A DNA stretch of 64,000 nt from Tethya wilhelma (Eukaryota > Porifera > Demospongiae > Tethyida > Tethyidae). Below, piece by piece: positions 53,880-64,000 of the stretch (position 1 is the first letter of the stretch; the number at the start of each line of letters is the position of its first letter). Made by a program: the position numbers and the translations under genes. Under the pieces are notes generated by a model. That model made no database searches. It worked only from the letters and a program-made list of their open reading frames with translations, and was not told the DNA's origin. The DNA lies in contig CAXIPT010000004.1 of assembly GCA_964030475.1 (NCBI GenBank), positions 3,677,598 to 3,741,597 on the forward strand, read 5' to 3'.

Positions 53880-54960
53880 AGTGCCACCAGGCAATGTCGG
53901 ACCTAAACTCTTGGTCAAGTCTTATCCAATAATCTGGCTACTTTGCCTTCTGAGAAGTTTCAATCATCCGTTGTATAAATGTTCTCCCTGGGCGGACAAT
54001 TTTAGCTGCGTGAGCTAGTTTCCCGATCAATGAAAGTACCTCTCTCTTTCTTGCCGACTTCTTCTCGAACCATAGAACAATCAATTGCTTGATCTCTTGG
54101 ATTTTGTCTTCGGGGAGTCTAAGTTGTATCTTGTGGGTATCAAGGAGAATTTCCAGAAAAAATAAGTATTAGTGATGGTCCCTCGATCTTTTGGATCCTT
54201 ACTGGAAGGCCTAACAGATCTCAATCAAGAGATCCAGGTTGAGGTGGCATTCATGCCTTTCCCATTGTGAAGAAGTCATGAAGGTAATAAAGTAGGAATG
54301 AGACACCCTTCCTCAGCACTATCCATTCTAAGGCGTCTGCAATGGCAGAGAACAATTTGGGTGCCGACCTCAACCAAAAGGTGAGACTGTGTCCAAAAAA
54401 TAACTAAATTGCCTTGCCAGCGCATGTCCAGGCAGAACCAATAAATTGGATGAACAGGGACATTCTGGTAAGCTGATTCTATGTCAATTTTTGCTAGCAA
54501 AGTATCTTATTCTAGTTCCAGAATCTTGGCCACCGCATCATTGATGTTAGCATACCACATAGAACACCAGTCTCAACTAATGCCGTCATTTACGTTATGG
54601 AAATCTGAGCTAGAGAGATCGAGAATCAGTTTCCATTTGCTGGGTTGACCTCGCTTAGTGATCACCCCTAACCAACTGGTTTGAACCTGAGGTAGTAGTG
54701 GTAGGGGTCCTATTACCCGATTTGCTGTATCCAGGAAGTCTTGAACCGGTCGTGGATTTGTGATGGACGATTTCATTTCACTAGGTGGTGCTCTCTATGG
54801 AAGCCGATTCGGAATCCTTCAGATATTCCTCTAACCAGAAAGTCTGCAAATTGTCTATCAGGATGCATGTGAGCTGAGCATTGCTTCCCAACCATATTGC
54901 CCATCCCAGATTTTTTCGGCCAACTTTTGAGGTATTGGAGGTGAGGTTGGGCCTATATTC
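53880..54960 (-). pseudogene. Reverse transcriptase and RNase H-like region of the DIRS-like element
   Basis: Blocks in order: HPDRQFADFLVRGISEGFRI (about 54865), NPRPVQDFLDTANRVIGPLP and RGQPSKWKLILDLSS (54776-54573), LAKIDIESAYQNVPVHP and MRWQGN (54500-54400), then LPEDKIQEIKQLIVLWFEKK and REVLSLIGKLAHAAKIVRPG (about 54120-53990). The YxDD box was not found in frame. Several stops. Confidence 0.7.
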
Positions 54961-55279
54961 ACTGACTTCTTTGAAGGGCCTTGGGTGGGCAGCAGTGAAG
55001 TTAGAGTGGTGTCAAGAGAGAACTGAGAGGGGCCTGATGTGAGAGATTGCAGCCCAAGAAGAGCTCAGTATTCCGATAGTATGTGTCTACCTAAGTTTGC
55101 AGTTGCACTTATCCTATACATTGCGTGTAATGTCAGGGAGACATCTGTAGAGCTCTTGACTTGTGTATTGATTGCTGCACAAGAGCATAGCGCACAAGCA
55201 CGTGATTGTCCCCGTGATAATTTCAAGCACAATTATATAATTCAGTATAATTTTAGCAAAATTAAAATTAACCTTTCTT

Positions 55280-55572
55280 ATTACACACTATTTTTGCCAA
55301 ACTTTGAGCTCACCCTGAGAGTATCCTGCTGCTTGTCTTGTTCTTGCTCTTCCTGCTGATTCTCGTGTTGCGTGGTATCCTCGGGTGGAGACAGTAGGTC
55401 CTGGGGGATTAGCGCCTGGATTGAAGGAATGCAGTTTAACATCTCCAGGAGCACTTCCTTGACGACCCTTCTGTCCACCACCATCTTCCCTCAAGTCGAC
55501 GGGAGGTTCTCCTTGTTCTGGGCTAGAATTTTTTGCATGAGTAGCAAAAGACTTGAAGAAAGCCAGCTCCAA
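55280..55572 (-). pseudogene. Possible gag-like open frames upstream of RT
   Basis: Two overlapping frames are open. One (55484-55281) reads KEVLLEMLNCIPSIQALIPQ then a Gln/Glu-rich stretch (QHENQQEEQEQDKQQ). The other (55572-55288) is Gly/Arg-rich. Position 5' of RT fits gag. No zinc knuckle is visible, so the assignment is by location only. Confidence 0.3.
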
Positions 55573-55677
55573 AGAAAGGTCAAGGAGAGCATGTGCTCAG
55601 AATTCCTTAGTGCGCATGCACCAACCAACCCACTTATGAAGGGAAAGGGCCCGTAAGTTAACATTCTGTTACACTCC

Positions 55678-55678
55678 N
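55678..55678. other. Single N, probable scaffold join
   Basis: The DIRS-like region ends and a C-spacer-B element begins mid-module directly at this base. Confidence 0.8.
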
Positions 55679-56519
55679 TAACAGCCATTCCATCTTGTTT
55701 GCGTTCTTTTTACGATTTAGCCATTCCTGTGTCTCATTACATTTCCAATGTTTCTTTTTACTTGTTTGTTCTCATTTTCCCATAATTCTACAAATCACAT
55801 TTGAGTTGGTATGTGTAGCTAGCAACTAAGCTAGTAGTCTGGCAAGCCAGACTACTGAACAGCGGGCTGCTGAGTAAGTTGTGTAGCCTGCTTGATACTG
55901 AAGTGAAACACACATCTCCACATCTCAGTCATTTGGAGGCAGGAGCTGTATCACAAGATTTACTTGCCTTTAATCAAAGTCCTGATTCATCTCTTAAGAA
56001 GAGCAAGAGCATCCAGGTATCACAAAATAGTTCCAGGCAACTTGTATTTAATTCCAAATAACGCACACTTTTGTGTGTGGAAAGGGTTGTCAATTCGAAT
56101 TTTCTAGAAGCTAATGAATTATGCATAAGAATAGAAATTAATGGCGGCCATATGAAGGAGGCGCTTTTGGCCTTGTATCTAGCTGTTCAATGAGAGGCGC
56201 TAAAAACCGATGGCAAAAGTGATTGAAGACAACTTCATTTGTTCAAGAATCAGCTTCTAAAAGTGAATGGTCTTTGAGATATTGCGTGAGAAGATAGAAA
56301 AAGAATAACGAGAAAAAGATGGAGAAAATCGGAGGATTGGCAAATTGTAGTTTGTTACTTTAGCGATGGTTTTAGGCCATGTTTTAAAGGGAAAGAGCTA
56401 AATAGTAGCTTAAGAAGCCTTTTAGTGCTAGGCGCTCAGTTTTGGCAGAGTTATTCGCGTGAATATTTGTATTGGGCTAATGGGCCATCCCTGTGTACCC
56501 AGTACTACCATACTGGGAA
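55679..56519 (+). mobile_element. Composite C-spacer-B element, copy 4 (left arm missing)
   Basis: Begins within the right C arm at the N, passes spacer 1b (55800-56040, including the short inverted repeat TAGTCTGGC-AAG-CCAGACTA) and module B. It ends in the hairpin CCCAGTAC-TACC-ATACTGGG (one stem base altered) plus AA, then TA at 56520-56521. Confidence 0.75.
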
Positions 56520-56521
56520 TA

Positions 56522-56884
56522 ATAAAATTTTATACATGATTTTGTTTATGGCCACTTTCAACTAATACTAGCCAGTATACTTTGTGGAGTTACAAGGGGC
56601 CATGTTAGACCAATAGGAGTATTTATATCATACAAGTAGGCTTGTCTAAATGACCCCTTTTGCCCCGTAGGCAAATGTTGGTGTTTAAATTGTAGAGTAA
56701 AACATGGCTAGTATGATCCAACAACCCTACATCCCTAGCATGATTGCAGTTGACCGGATTCAATCAAAGGTTGATTTTTGTAAATGCAAATGAGTTATTC
56801 TACAGGAGCACTAGTGTACAGACAGGCAGTTGTACATTTTGAGCGATTTTGACCAAACAACGACTTGGCCACTTCCATTCACTG
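56522..56884. other. Intergenic, no gene recognised
   Basis: No repeat match or credible frame was seen. Confidence 0.35.
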
Positions 56885-57370
56885 ACTGTGTGCCCATAGG
56901 AATTGTACAAGAGTTATGACTTGAACGAACTTTGTATACTTTGATTTTCCAAAATTATAGCTATCTATATATCATTCAAAAGCTCATTTCATGCTGGTTA
57001 CATTGATACAAGTTCCATTCTCATGCAACAAACCATTAAGGGTTAAATTTAAAAATATGCAATCAGTACAAAGAAAGCACCTTGCATATACTTAAGACTA
57101 GGATGACATATTGTAATGGGACCTGCGCAATTGCATTCAGTGCAATAAGAGCATTCAAATGATATCCATTTTGTTAAACGTAAGCCCAAATTATTAGCTC
57201 TTAAGCCATAAGTGCTGAATATGAGTGTGATTGTGTGCCCATAGGAATTGTAAATTGGACTAACTCTGTATCATCACATAGTTACCCACAATCAATAATC
57301 ATTTGAAAGCTAATTTTATATTGGTTACAATAGTCAAGTTTAAGGTTTACATTCAATTTCTGCGTGCACG
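56885..57370 (+). repeat. Family F units
   Basis: One unit and a partial second with the usual landmarks (AGGAATTGTACAAGAGTTATG, GCATTCAAATGATATCC, AAGTGCTGAATATG). Confidence 0.75.
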
Positions 57371-57599
57371 TGGCCAACTTTGTCACATGACTAGCTAAAG
57401 GTCAGGTCTAAGGTCATCATAGTAATCTATGTGAGTTTGTGGAGCTACACAGATGCATCCATGGATGCATGGAGGTTAAAAAATACCTGCATTTCCACGC
57501 GTGACGCGTGATGCGTGATGAGTGACAGTTGGCAGGTCGGCAGGTCTGAAAGTGGCAATCTATCATTTTAAAGCTCATTTTATACCGGTTACATCAATC
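57371..57599. other. Short intergenic with CGTGACGCGTGATGCGTGATG repeat
   Basis: A near-tandem GTGAYGCGTGATG run near 57500-57525. No gene. Confidence 0.4.
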
Positions 57600-57780
57600 A
57601 AAGGTACAATTATTTAAAAATGCTGTGCCAAAATTTATGAGTGAGATTGTGTGCTCCTAGGAATTGTACAGGGGTTATAAATTGAACCAACTCTGTACTA
57701 TCAGAGTTTACCCCAAAAAACAAAAGCTATATATATATTATTTAACCTCACTTCATACTGGTACCAGTTCCAAATGTAAT
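57600..57780 (+). repeat. Family F fragment
   Basis: Contains AGGAATTGTACAGGGGTTAT and TTGAACCAACTCTGTAC, F-like, and is broken by the element that follows. Confidence 0.6.
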
Positions 57781-58724
57781 GAGACACAGGAATGGCTAAT
57801 TCAAAAAAAAGAAAGCAAACAAGTGGAATGGCTGTTAGAGTGCGTGCAGAATCCTTCTATGGGCTGCATGTAATAGTGGGTCAAGTCCTTCATTTCGCCC
57901 ACAGGAAGAATTCTTTACACACTCTAACAGCCATTCCTATGATTTGGCCATTCCTGTGTCTCATTACATTTTCAATGTTTTTTATTCTTGTTTGCTCTCA
58001 TTTTTTCATAATTATCTCAGTGAGTTTGTGCCGTGTGTATCAGTGTGTGTGTCCAACTTAACATGCATGATGTGTGACGTTACATGTCCTGCTAGCTTAC
58101 TGAATTTGCAGGACATGGCATCACTGCAGGCGGAGCAGTGGCATCACAAAACTTTGGTGCTAAGTTGCTTATTCAATAGTAGCAAGATAGTTTTTGAAGA
58201 AAGGTAGAGTTCAGGTAAGCTGTGGATTCCAAATAACGCACACTTGCCTATGTGGAAAGGGTCGTCAAGTTGAAATCCCAAGTGAAGTATTCATGAATAA
58301 TGCATGAATTTAGAAATTAATGGCTGCCATATGGAGAAGGCGCTTTCTGTCTTATATCCTGGACGAGAGACATGAAAAGACGTTGCCAAAAGCGACTGAA
58401 GACAATGATACCAAGTTTATTCGTTTAAAAATCAACTTCTGAAAGCGAGCGGTCTCTGAGAAAAGCCTTGCCAACATAGAAGAAGAAGAAGAAGATAAAG
58501 ATGAAGATGATAGAGAAAATTGGAGGTTTGGTTTGGTACTTACTTAAGCAATGGTTTTAGGCCATGTTTTTAGGCTTGTTAGAAAGAGAATGAGCTGAAT
58601 AGCAGCTTGAGAGGCCTTTTAGTGCCAAGTGCTGAGTTTTTGCAGTTATTTGCTTGAATGGTTTGTATTGCGCTAATGGGGCATCCGTGCCATTCCTGTG
58701 TACCCAGTACTACCGTACTGGGAA
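57781..58724 (+). mobile_element. Composite C-spacer-B element, copy 5
   Basis: C arms at about 57770-57855 and 57905-57985 share the variants GACACAGGAATGG and GGCTGTTAGAGTG. The spacer differs from the other forms. Module B (58214-58724) starts GGATTCCAAATAACGC and ends in a perfect CCCAGTAC-TACC-GTACTGGG hairpin plus AA. Confidence 0.75.
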
Positions 58725-58726
58725 TT

Positions 58727-59003
58727 AAGCCTTGGTGCACATGCACAGCAAGGGTTATGGTAGTCGTTTTGTCTGTGTGTGTGTATGTGTGTGTTTGTGT
58801 GTGTGTGTTCCAACTGTATCTCAAGAATGGCAGCTCCATGCAGTCTTTAAAAGCTGCATACCAAGGTAAAATAATCGAAACGTGGCATTTTACACCGCAA
58901 CCTGTAGTTCTTGAGATCTGAAGCTTTTCAGCCTCTCTGAGCGCTAAGCTTCGTGGCCACACCTGCCAATCACACCTATTTGTTAGTGTGCATTATTTAG
59001 AAT
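58727..59003 (+). mobile_element. Repeat D, uninterrupted copy
   Basis: Starts AAGCCTTGGTGCACATGCAC directly after a B-module end and finishes GTGTGCATTATTTAGAAT. It contains a GT microsatellite near 58775-58808. It provides the empty site for the hAT-like MITE in the 36886 copy. Confidence 0.65.
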
Positions 59004-59409
59004 TGACTACAAGACTAGATGAATGTTTCTCATGACACAGTTGACAGAAAGAGCTGAGGGGCTGCTGACTTACTCAGGTACTAAATTAGCAAGCAATATA
59101 GACTTCTTAAGCATGCTGCTTTGGTATATTGTAAGCAATTTTTTGTTGAAACTCAAGTTGTCCATGAAAGGTGATCTGGTTTTATAGTCACATCACTGTT
59201 TCAGAGCTATATCTTGCAAACAAAGATAGCTAATAAGTTCATCACTAGTGACCATATTGGTTGTAGATTGTCTCTGTAGCCTATCATTGTATGTTTGGTG
59301 TCCTCAAGCTCACACGATGCATGGTAGCTCAGGATGTGTCATTGTGACCATGCATCATTTATCATATACTGCATATTGCTATCGCACCAAGGGTTGTTGC
59401 CCTTTCATT
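59004..59409. other. Intergenic, no gene recognised
   Basis: No repeat match or credible frame. Confidence 0.35.
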
Positions 59410-59654
59410 CCAAGTACGGTAGTACTGGGTACACAAATAACTGCAAAAACTGAGCGCTTAGGCTTCTTAAGTTATTATTTACCTCTTTCTCTTTCTAATG
59501 AGCCCAAAAACATGGCCTAAATCCATTGTTAAAGTAACAAACACAAACATGTGCCAAACCTCCAATTTTCTCCATGTTCTTCTTCTATCTTGGCTCAGCT
59601 TTTCTCAGATTGACGACCCTTTCCACACACAAAAGTGTGTGTTATTTGGAATTA
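59410..59654 (-). mobile_element. Family B, internally shortened copy
   Basis: Starts near the hairpin (TTCCAAGTACGGTAGTACTGGG, one stem base altered at 59409-59430) and ends GTGTGTTATTTGGAATTA. The middle third of the module is deleted. Confidence 0.65.
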
Positions 59655-59659
59655 AATGC

Positions 59660-60299
59660 GCAAACATAGGAATGGCCAAATCGTAAAAAAGTGAGCAAAC
59701 AAGATAGAAATGGTTGTCAGATTGAGGCAGTTCATTTCACTGTGTCACCTATGTTCATATCCCTAGCTTGTAGACACAGGAATGACACTACAGCTGAAAC
59801 TCTGAAATACCAAGCTGAATGTGATTTATATCAATTATATGTGTGTCTTGTTAGCTACAGAAAACTTCCCTACTGAATAACTCAAGGACAGAACTTGGGG
59901 CAGTGCATGTTTGCAACAGTTAAGCTAGCTTATGAATAATGCATGAGTTTAGAAATTAATGGCCGCCATATGGGGAAGGCGCTTTTCGCCTTGTATCTAG
60001 CGACTCAATGAGAGACACAAAAAACCAATGATTGAAGACAAAGAAACCAAGTTTGTTCATTCAAGAACCAGCTTTAAGATAAGGCGTGAGAAGATAGAAG
60101 AAGGTGGAGGTTTGGCATATTTTAGTTTGGTATTTCAGCGATGGTTTTAGGCCATGTTTTTGGGCTCATTAGAAAGAGAAAGAGCTAAATAGTAGCTAGA
60201 GAAGCCTTTTAGTGTCAAGCGCTCAGTTTTTGCAGTTATTCGTGTGAATATTTTATTGCGCTAATCATCCCCAAGTACCCAGTACTACCGTACTGGGAA
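59660..60299 (+). mobile_element. Composite C2-spacer2-B element, copy 2
   Basis: A C2 arm (59660-59790, GGTTGTCAGATTGAG), spacer2 (59791-59935) and a shortened B module end in the perfect hairpin CCCAGTAC-TACC-GTACTGGG plus AA, then TA at 60300-60301. Same modular order as 18031-18973. Confidence 0.7.
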
Positions 60300-60301
60300 T
60301 A

Positions 60302-60560
60302 AAAAGGCAAGTAAATCTCATAATACAGCTCCTGCCACCAAATGACTGAGATGCGTGTTTCACTTCAGTTTCAAGCAGGCTACACAACTTGCTCAGCAGC
60401 CCGCTGGCTCAGTAGTCTGGCAAGCCAGACTACTAGCTCAGTAACTAGCTACACACACAAACTCAAACGTGATTTGTAGAATCATGGAAAAATGATAACA
60501 AGCAACATTGTAAATGTAATGAGACACAGGAATGACTAAATCGTAAAAAGAATGCAAACA
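60302..60560 (-). mobile_element. Spacer 1b and outer C arm, fragment
   Basis: AAGGCAAGTAAATCTCATAA, the short inverted repeat TAGTCTGGC-AAG-CCAGACTA at about 60410-60432, and a C arm up to AAACAACATGG. Its B module is missing and DIRS-type RT sequence begins at once. Confidence 0.6.
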
Positions 60561-61110
60561 ACATGGTGATAGCCTGACTTTAGGTCAAAAGAAAATGCCC
60601 AATCCCCTTGCTCAAACATAGAAGGAATCAGCTCCAGGCCCTCATACTTAAACTTCTGCAGCAGTAAGTACTGGTTAATATATCAATAACAAGCCGACGT
60701 TTCCCTTTGGCATTGAAAACAACTTGCAGTGGGCTACAGACAATAGGCAGCAACACAGAACGCTGAACGCATGAGGATGCAAGCAACTCATCAATGGCGT
60801 CTACAACAAAATCAGCATTGACCAATGCAGATCGGTGATTATCGGCCACCACAGGCTTGAGAATCTAACAAACAGCAGCCGATAACCTTCTGTGACAATG
60901 TCTAGCACAAACTGGGAAGCACACAACTCAGTCTTCCAAAACTCCGAGCGCACGCCCTTTAACAAAAGGTACTGAGCCAGCAGAACTGCTCTGAATAGGT
61001 TCTGGACAAACAAGAGGCACAGGCAACAGCTCAGGCTCAACAGGCTCGTCACAGAGAAGCAGGTTGAATGCAAAAGGCATGAGGAGATCTGGACAGTAGA
61101 AAAAACACTA
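60560..61110 (-). pseudogene. DIRS-type reverse transcriptase, 5' part
   Basis: Minus-strand blocks run from GVRSEFWKTELCASQFVLDI and VTEGYRLLFV (about 60965-60870), through a shift, to NHRSALVNADFVVDAIDELL, VVFNAKGKRRLVID (60840-60690). After another shift come LKSGY and FSFDL-type bases near 60570. The catalytic YxDD part is cut off by the C fragment. It is the same family as the fragments at 45541-45876. Confidence 0.65.
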
Positions 61111-61239
61111 TCAAAAACTGAACCTACAATGGCAAGCCTGCAAAACTTGGGAGCATGCAAGCACATAAAACACAAGCATGCTATTATGTAAGAACAACAT
61201 GACAGACTGAGCACACAAACACCATAAAATCAACAGCAT

Positions 61240-61460
61240 AATTGCCGAGCGCCTTAGCGCGAGGCATCTAATCGCGACGTAAGGCTCAGTTTGCCAGCAA
61301 GCGTTTTATATATATATATATGTATGTCCTGTCACGCTTTAAGAATGCAATTAGTTCTAACGTGACGTCACGTCATCTTAGAATGCAATTTTTTCCTGGT
61401 AAAGATCGTTACTTAGTAGCTATAGCTCAACATGCGCCCGCGAGTCTATGCTTATCTTTG
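61240..61460 (+). repeat. Repeat E, copy 2
   Basis: Matches 15578-15770 with small insertions: GCCGAGCGCCTTAGCGCGAG, a TATATATATATATGTATGTC tract, ACGTGACGTCACGTCAT and GGTAAAGATCGTTACTTAGT. Confidence 0.7.
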
Positions 61461-62040
61461 CTTTTAGTGAGCAAGAGTCTCTTTTTGTGCAAGAGTAGCA
61501 GCCAGAAGGCAAAGAAGGCTCCTATATATACTAGAGAGAAACAGCTGATAATTATCAACAATAATTATTCAAGATCATGGCCTGGCTGTCAGTGATCTGA
61601 GGTTCACTGTTGGAACATGTAATGGCTGATAGCTGCTATGTACATGTATTTCTCATTGACTGGCAAAGTCACCTAGCAGCTTGGTTACTTTGAGTACCTC
61701 AGCCTGATCAAGTGGTCTTCCGCTCTTCTAGCTCAGTGGTATATGACAGGTCTTTTTGTGTCTGCATATTACACGCAAATTTTTATGACATGTATATCTA
61801 TGATTATATGCACAAATCACTGACGTAGTGATTCATAACACTATGATTGCTCACTGCATCATCATCATAATAATTATATCAATACTGCATGCACATTGTC
61901 AAGTGGTGAATGCAAAGCTAGCACGAGGCACTATTTTGCACAATGTGTACTCCTAGTAATTAAACAAGGAGGAAATAAGAACCAAACAGCACTGTGACAA
62001 GAATAACAATTCAATTAATACAGTATTAACTGAACTACTG
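61461..62040. other. Intergenic between gag and RT pieces, no gene
   Basis: A tRNA-like CTAGCTCAGTGGTATATGAC occurs near 61728, but no T-arm or acceptor pairing follows. Otherwise AT-rich. Confidence 0.35.
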
Positions 62041-62047
62041 ATAGCCA

Positions 62048-62792
62048 TCATTTACTTCCCAGGCCAATAAGCAGTGGACATGCTTTGCGGAAGTGGCCGG
62101 GCTTGCCACAATTAAAACAAAGAAACGACGCGACACTGGGACCAGCAGGCCATCTTGTCACAAGCTGGGAAGCAGCGAGGTTAAACAGCTGAGCCCCATG
62201 AGCCATACTACCAGCACCAACAGTTGGTGGAAAATAAGCTGAAGCCAAGCCACCCTGAGGCTTGAAACTAGGCTACTTAAAAGCACTTTGGCCACTTTCT
62301 TGTTCTTCGCATTTTTCTGTGCTTTAAGTTTCCTCGCTTCCGCTCTGAACATATGCTTCTCATCTTCCTCGTTCTCTGCCAACTCATTCCACCGTGGCCC
62401 ACCACCTATCAGCCATTCTAATTCTGACGATTGTCTATCAGCTTAATACCTTTTTTAATGGCGTCCAGCGCTGCAGTCATTTCACCGGCAGTCGACTCCA
62501 GCTTGCTGAGGGATGAAGAAGCCTCCTCCAACTTGTCCTTGATCTCCAAATTGAACCTGAACTACTTCTCATTGGCCTTCCTCTTAAAAGATGGTTGCTT
62601 CTCCAGTTTCATCTTCTTTAACAGCCGCTCGTCTGCAGCACTCCTTTCTGCTGTGAGCTCACGTTTGAGGGAGTCTACCTCCGTCCGCATGCCTTGCCTC
62701 ATGGCCGCAATAACCTGCTGCAACTGTACGTCGCTAATGCCAGCTCCAGAACCAGTCCCAGCGGAAGTGGGTGGAGCCGGAGGATTCATCAC
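62048..62792 (-). pseudogene. DIRS-type gag with zinc knuckle, nearly complete
   Basis: From ATG 62792 the frame reads GISDVQLQQVIAAMRQGM and KRELTAERSAADERLLKKMK, then KRKANEK at a stop (62562). It continues in readable pieces (KDKLEEASSSLSKLESTAGE; AENEEDEKHMFRAEARKLKA) and ends with the zinc knuckle CFNCGKPGHFRKAC (about 62110-62069) and a stop at 62048. Two to three small shifts or stops break it. The order coiled region, NEEDEKHMF, knuckle is that of DIRS1-like gag. The RT at 61110-60560 is probably the same element, split by repeat E and other sequence. Confidence 0.65.
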
Positions 62793-62889
62793 TGCTTAGG
62801 AACGCGGAGAAGAAACAAGAGCTTGAAAGAAACTAAACTGAGAGAAAAAATTTCCAGCAGGGAAGGAGTGTCCTGCATAACAGTTGCCG

Positions 62890-64000
62890 TGAACTTGTTT
62901 CATTGTAACCACCAAAAAAATGAGCTTTCAAATTTTATATAGATTGCCACTTTTTTGGTAAATCACAAAGTTCATTCAATTCAAAACCCCTGTACAATTC
63001 CACAATCAGCATTATTCAGCACTTATAGGTGAAGAACTAATTTCGCTTACATTTAGCAAAAGATAACAAAATGGATATAATTTGATTGCTCTTATCACAC
63101 AGTGTGCAATAGTAAGGTTACATTTCCATATGACCTTCCTAAACACAAGGTACTTTAAGGTGCTTTTCTTATATTCAGTACATATTTTAAACTATTATCA
63201 GTCAATGGTTTGTTGTATGAAAATGAAACTTGTTTCATTGTAACCACCATAAAATGAGCTTTCAAATGATACATAGATTGTATATTTTTGGGAAAAATCT
63301 TATGACAGAGTTAGTTCCATATATAACCCCAGTACGATTCCCATTGGCACACAATCACACATATCAGTTATAATTATTCAGCACTTATAGGTGAAGAGTT
63401 AATTTGAGAGCTAACTTGGTTAACATTTAGCAAAAGATAACAAAATGGATATCATTTGATTGCTCTTATCACACTAAATGCAATAGTAAGGGTTATTTTT
63501 TCATATGACCTTCCTACTCTCAGGTAAACACAAGGTGCTTTAAGGTGCTTTTCTTATATTCACTACATATTTTTAACTATTATCAGTCAATGGTTTGCTG
63601 TATGAAAATGAAACTTGTTTCATTGTAACTACCATAAAATGAGCTTTTAAATATTATATAGATTGCCACTTTTCAAAGGATACAAAGTTCATTCAATTGA
63701 TATAACCAGTGTACAATTCCACAATCAGCATTATTCAGCACTTATAGGTGAAGAGCTAATTTCACTACATTTAGCAAAAAATAACAAAATGGATATCATT
63801 TGATTGCTCTGAATGCAATAGTAAGGGTTACATTTCCATATAACCTTCTTACTCACAAAGTGCTTTAATTCACTACATATTTTTTAACTTATCAGTCAAT
63901 GTTTTTTTGTATGAAAATGGAACTTGTTTCATTGTAACCACCATAAAATGAGCTATAGACATAGATTGTATTTTCTTGGGTAAAATCTTATGATACAGAG
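62890..64000 (-). repeat. Family F tandem array running off the window
   Basis: Three or more reversed units. The anchor GTACAATTCC (or GTACGATTCC) recurs at about 62992, 63333 and 63711, giving periods of about 340 and 380. Landmarks: TGTTTCATTGTAACCACCAT, CAGCACTTATAGGTGAAGA, GGATATCATTTGATTGCTCT. Confidence 0.8.

Larger units (their letters stand above)
52725..55670 (-). mobile_element. DIRS/Ngaro-like retroelement, decayed
   Basis: On the minus strand the order is a gag-like region (about 55650-55280), reverse transcriptase (about 54960-54276), RNase H-like region (about 54170-53880) and tyrosine recombinase (53667-52725), as in DIRS/Ngaro elements. Frameshifts and stops are frequent. 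The 5' side ends at the N at 55678. Such elements integrate with a tyrosine recombinase rather than a DDE integrase and lack ordinary LTRs. The split repeats were not identified. Confidence 0.75.

Noticed and set aside
61720..61760. Possible tRNA gene (CTAGCTCAGTGGTATATG)
   Set aside because: Only a box A-like segment is present. No GGTTCRANTCC box B and no acceptor-stem pairing within 90 bases.

Overview
This AT-rich animal window carries few host genes and is dominated by transposable elements. Spliced and intronless genes, GT-AG introns, AATAAA signals, a degenerate B-box/coiled-coil/kelch gene and a 1,910-residue membrane protein built on chlamydial-Pmp-like repeats all point to an early-branching metazoan. 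A demosponge of the Amphimedon type is my best guess. That is an inference from family content, because no ribosomal or mitochondrial marker is present. Five single-N characters (23541, 25005, 45877, 51418, 55678) look like scaffold joins, and several rearrangements touch them.

Left part (1-16 kb): repeat families A and B lead into an AT-rich repeat zone. A three-exon gene model (3305-4608) runs into a frameshifted B-box/coiled-coil/kelch pseudogene (to 6456). Two family-A copies then face each other. A likely promoter and 5' UTR (8150-8308) precede the main gene of the window at 9532-15264. It is intronless and encodes an adhesin-like ectodomain of about 20 GGAI/FxxN beta-helix repeats, a Cys-rich neck, 8-10 membrane segments and a cytosolic tail.

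Middle part (16-49 kb): this is a nest of transposons. It includes several roughly 1 kb elements made of a palindromic module (C), a spacer and a conserved module (B) ending in a hairpin. A near-identical 1.97 kb duplication at 21.6/25.0 kb is bounded by N joins. A P-element-like (THAP9-type) transposase pseudogene is interrupted by a short hAT-like MITE. Also present are a decayed pogo-like transposon with 53-bp inverted repeats, a tandem 0.85 kb duplication of unknown exons (40.5-43.1 kb), and scrambled DIRS reverse-transcriptase pieces.

Right part (49-64 kb): a Merlin-type transposase reads intact after removal of one 96-bp intron (49986-50978, minus). Next to it lie an unusual 39-bp coding-like tandem repeat, a decayed DIRS/Ngaro-like retroelement with RT and tyrosine recombinase (52.7-55.7 kb, minus), more C-spacer-B elements, a second DIRS-like element with a good gag zinc knuckle (60.6-62.8 kb, minus), and a satellite-like 340-380 bp repeat (F) that runs off the right edge.

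The most informative observations concern the repeats. Families A and B end in the same hairpin plan, GTAC-TACC-GTAC, with compensated outer stem bases. The two arms of each C palindrome share copy-specific variants. Filled and empty sites within this window define target duplications of TA for C-spacer-B elements and 5 bp for the hAT-like MITE.
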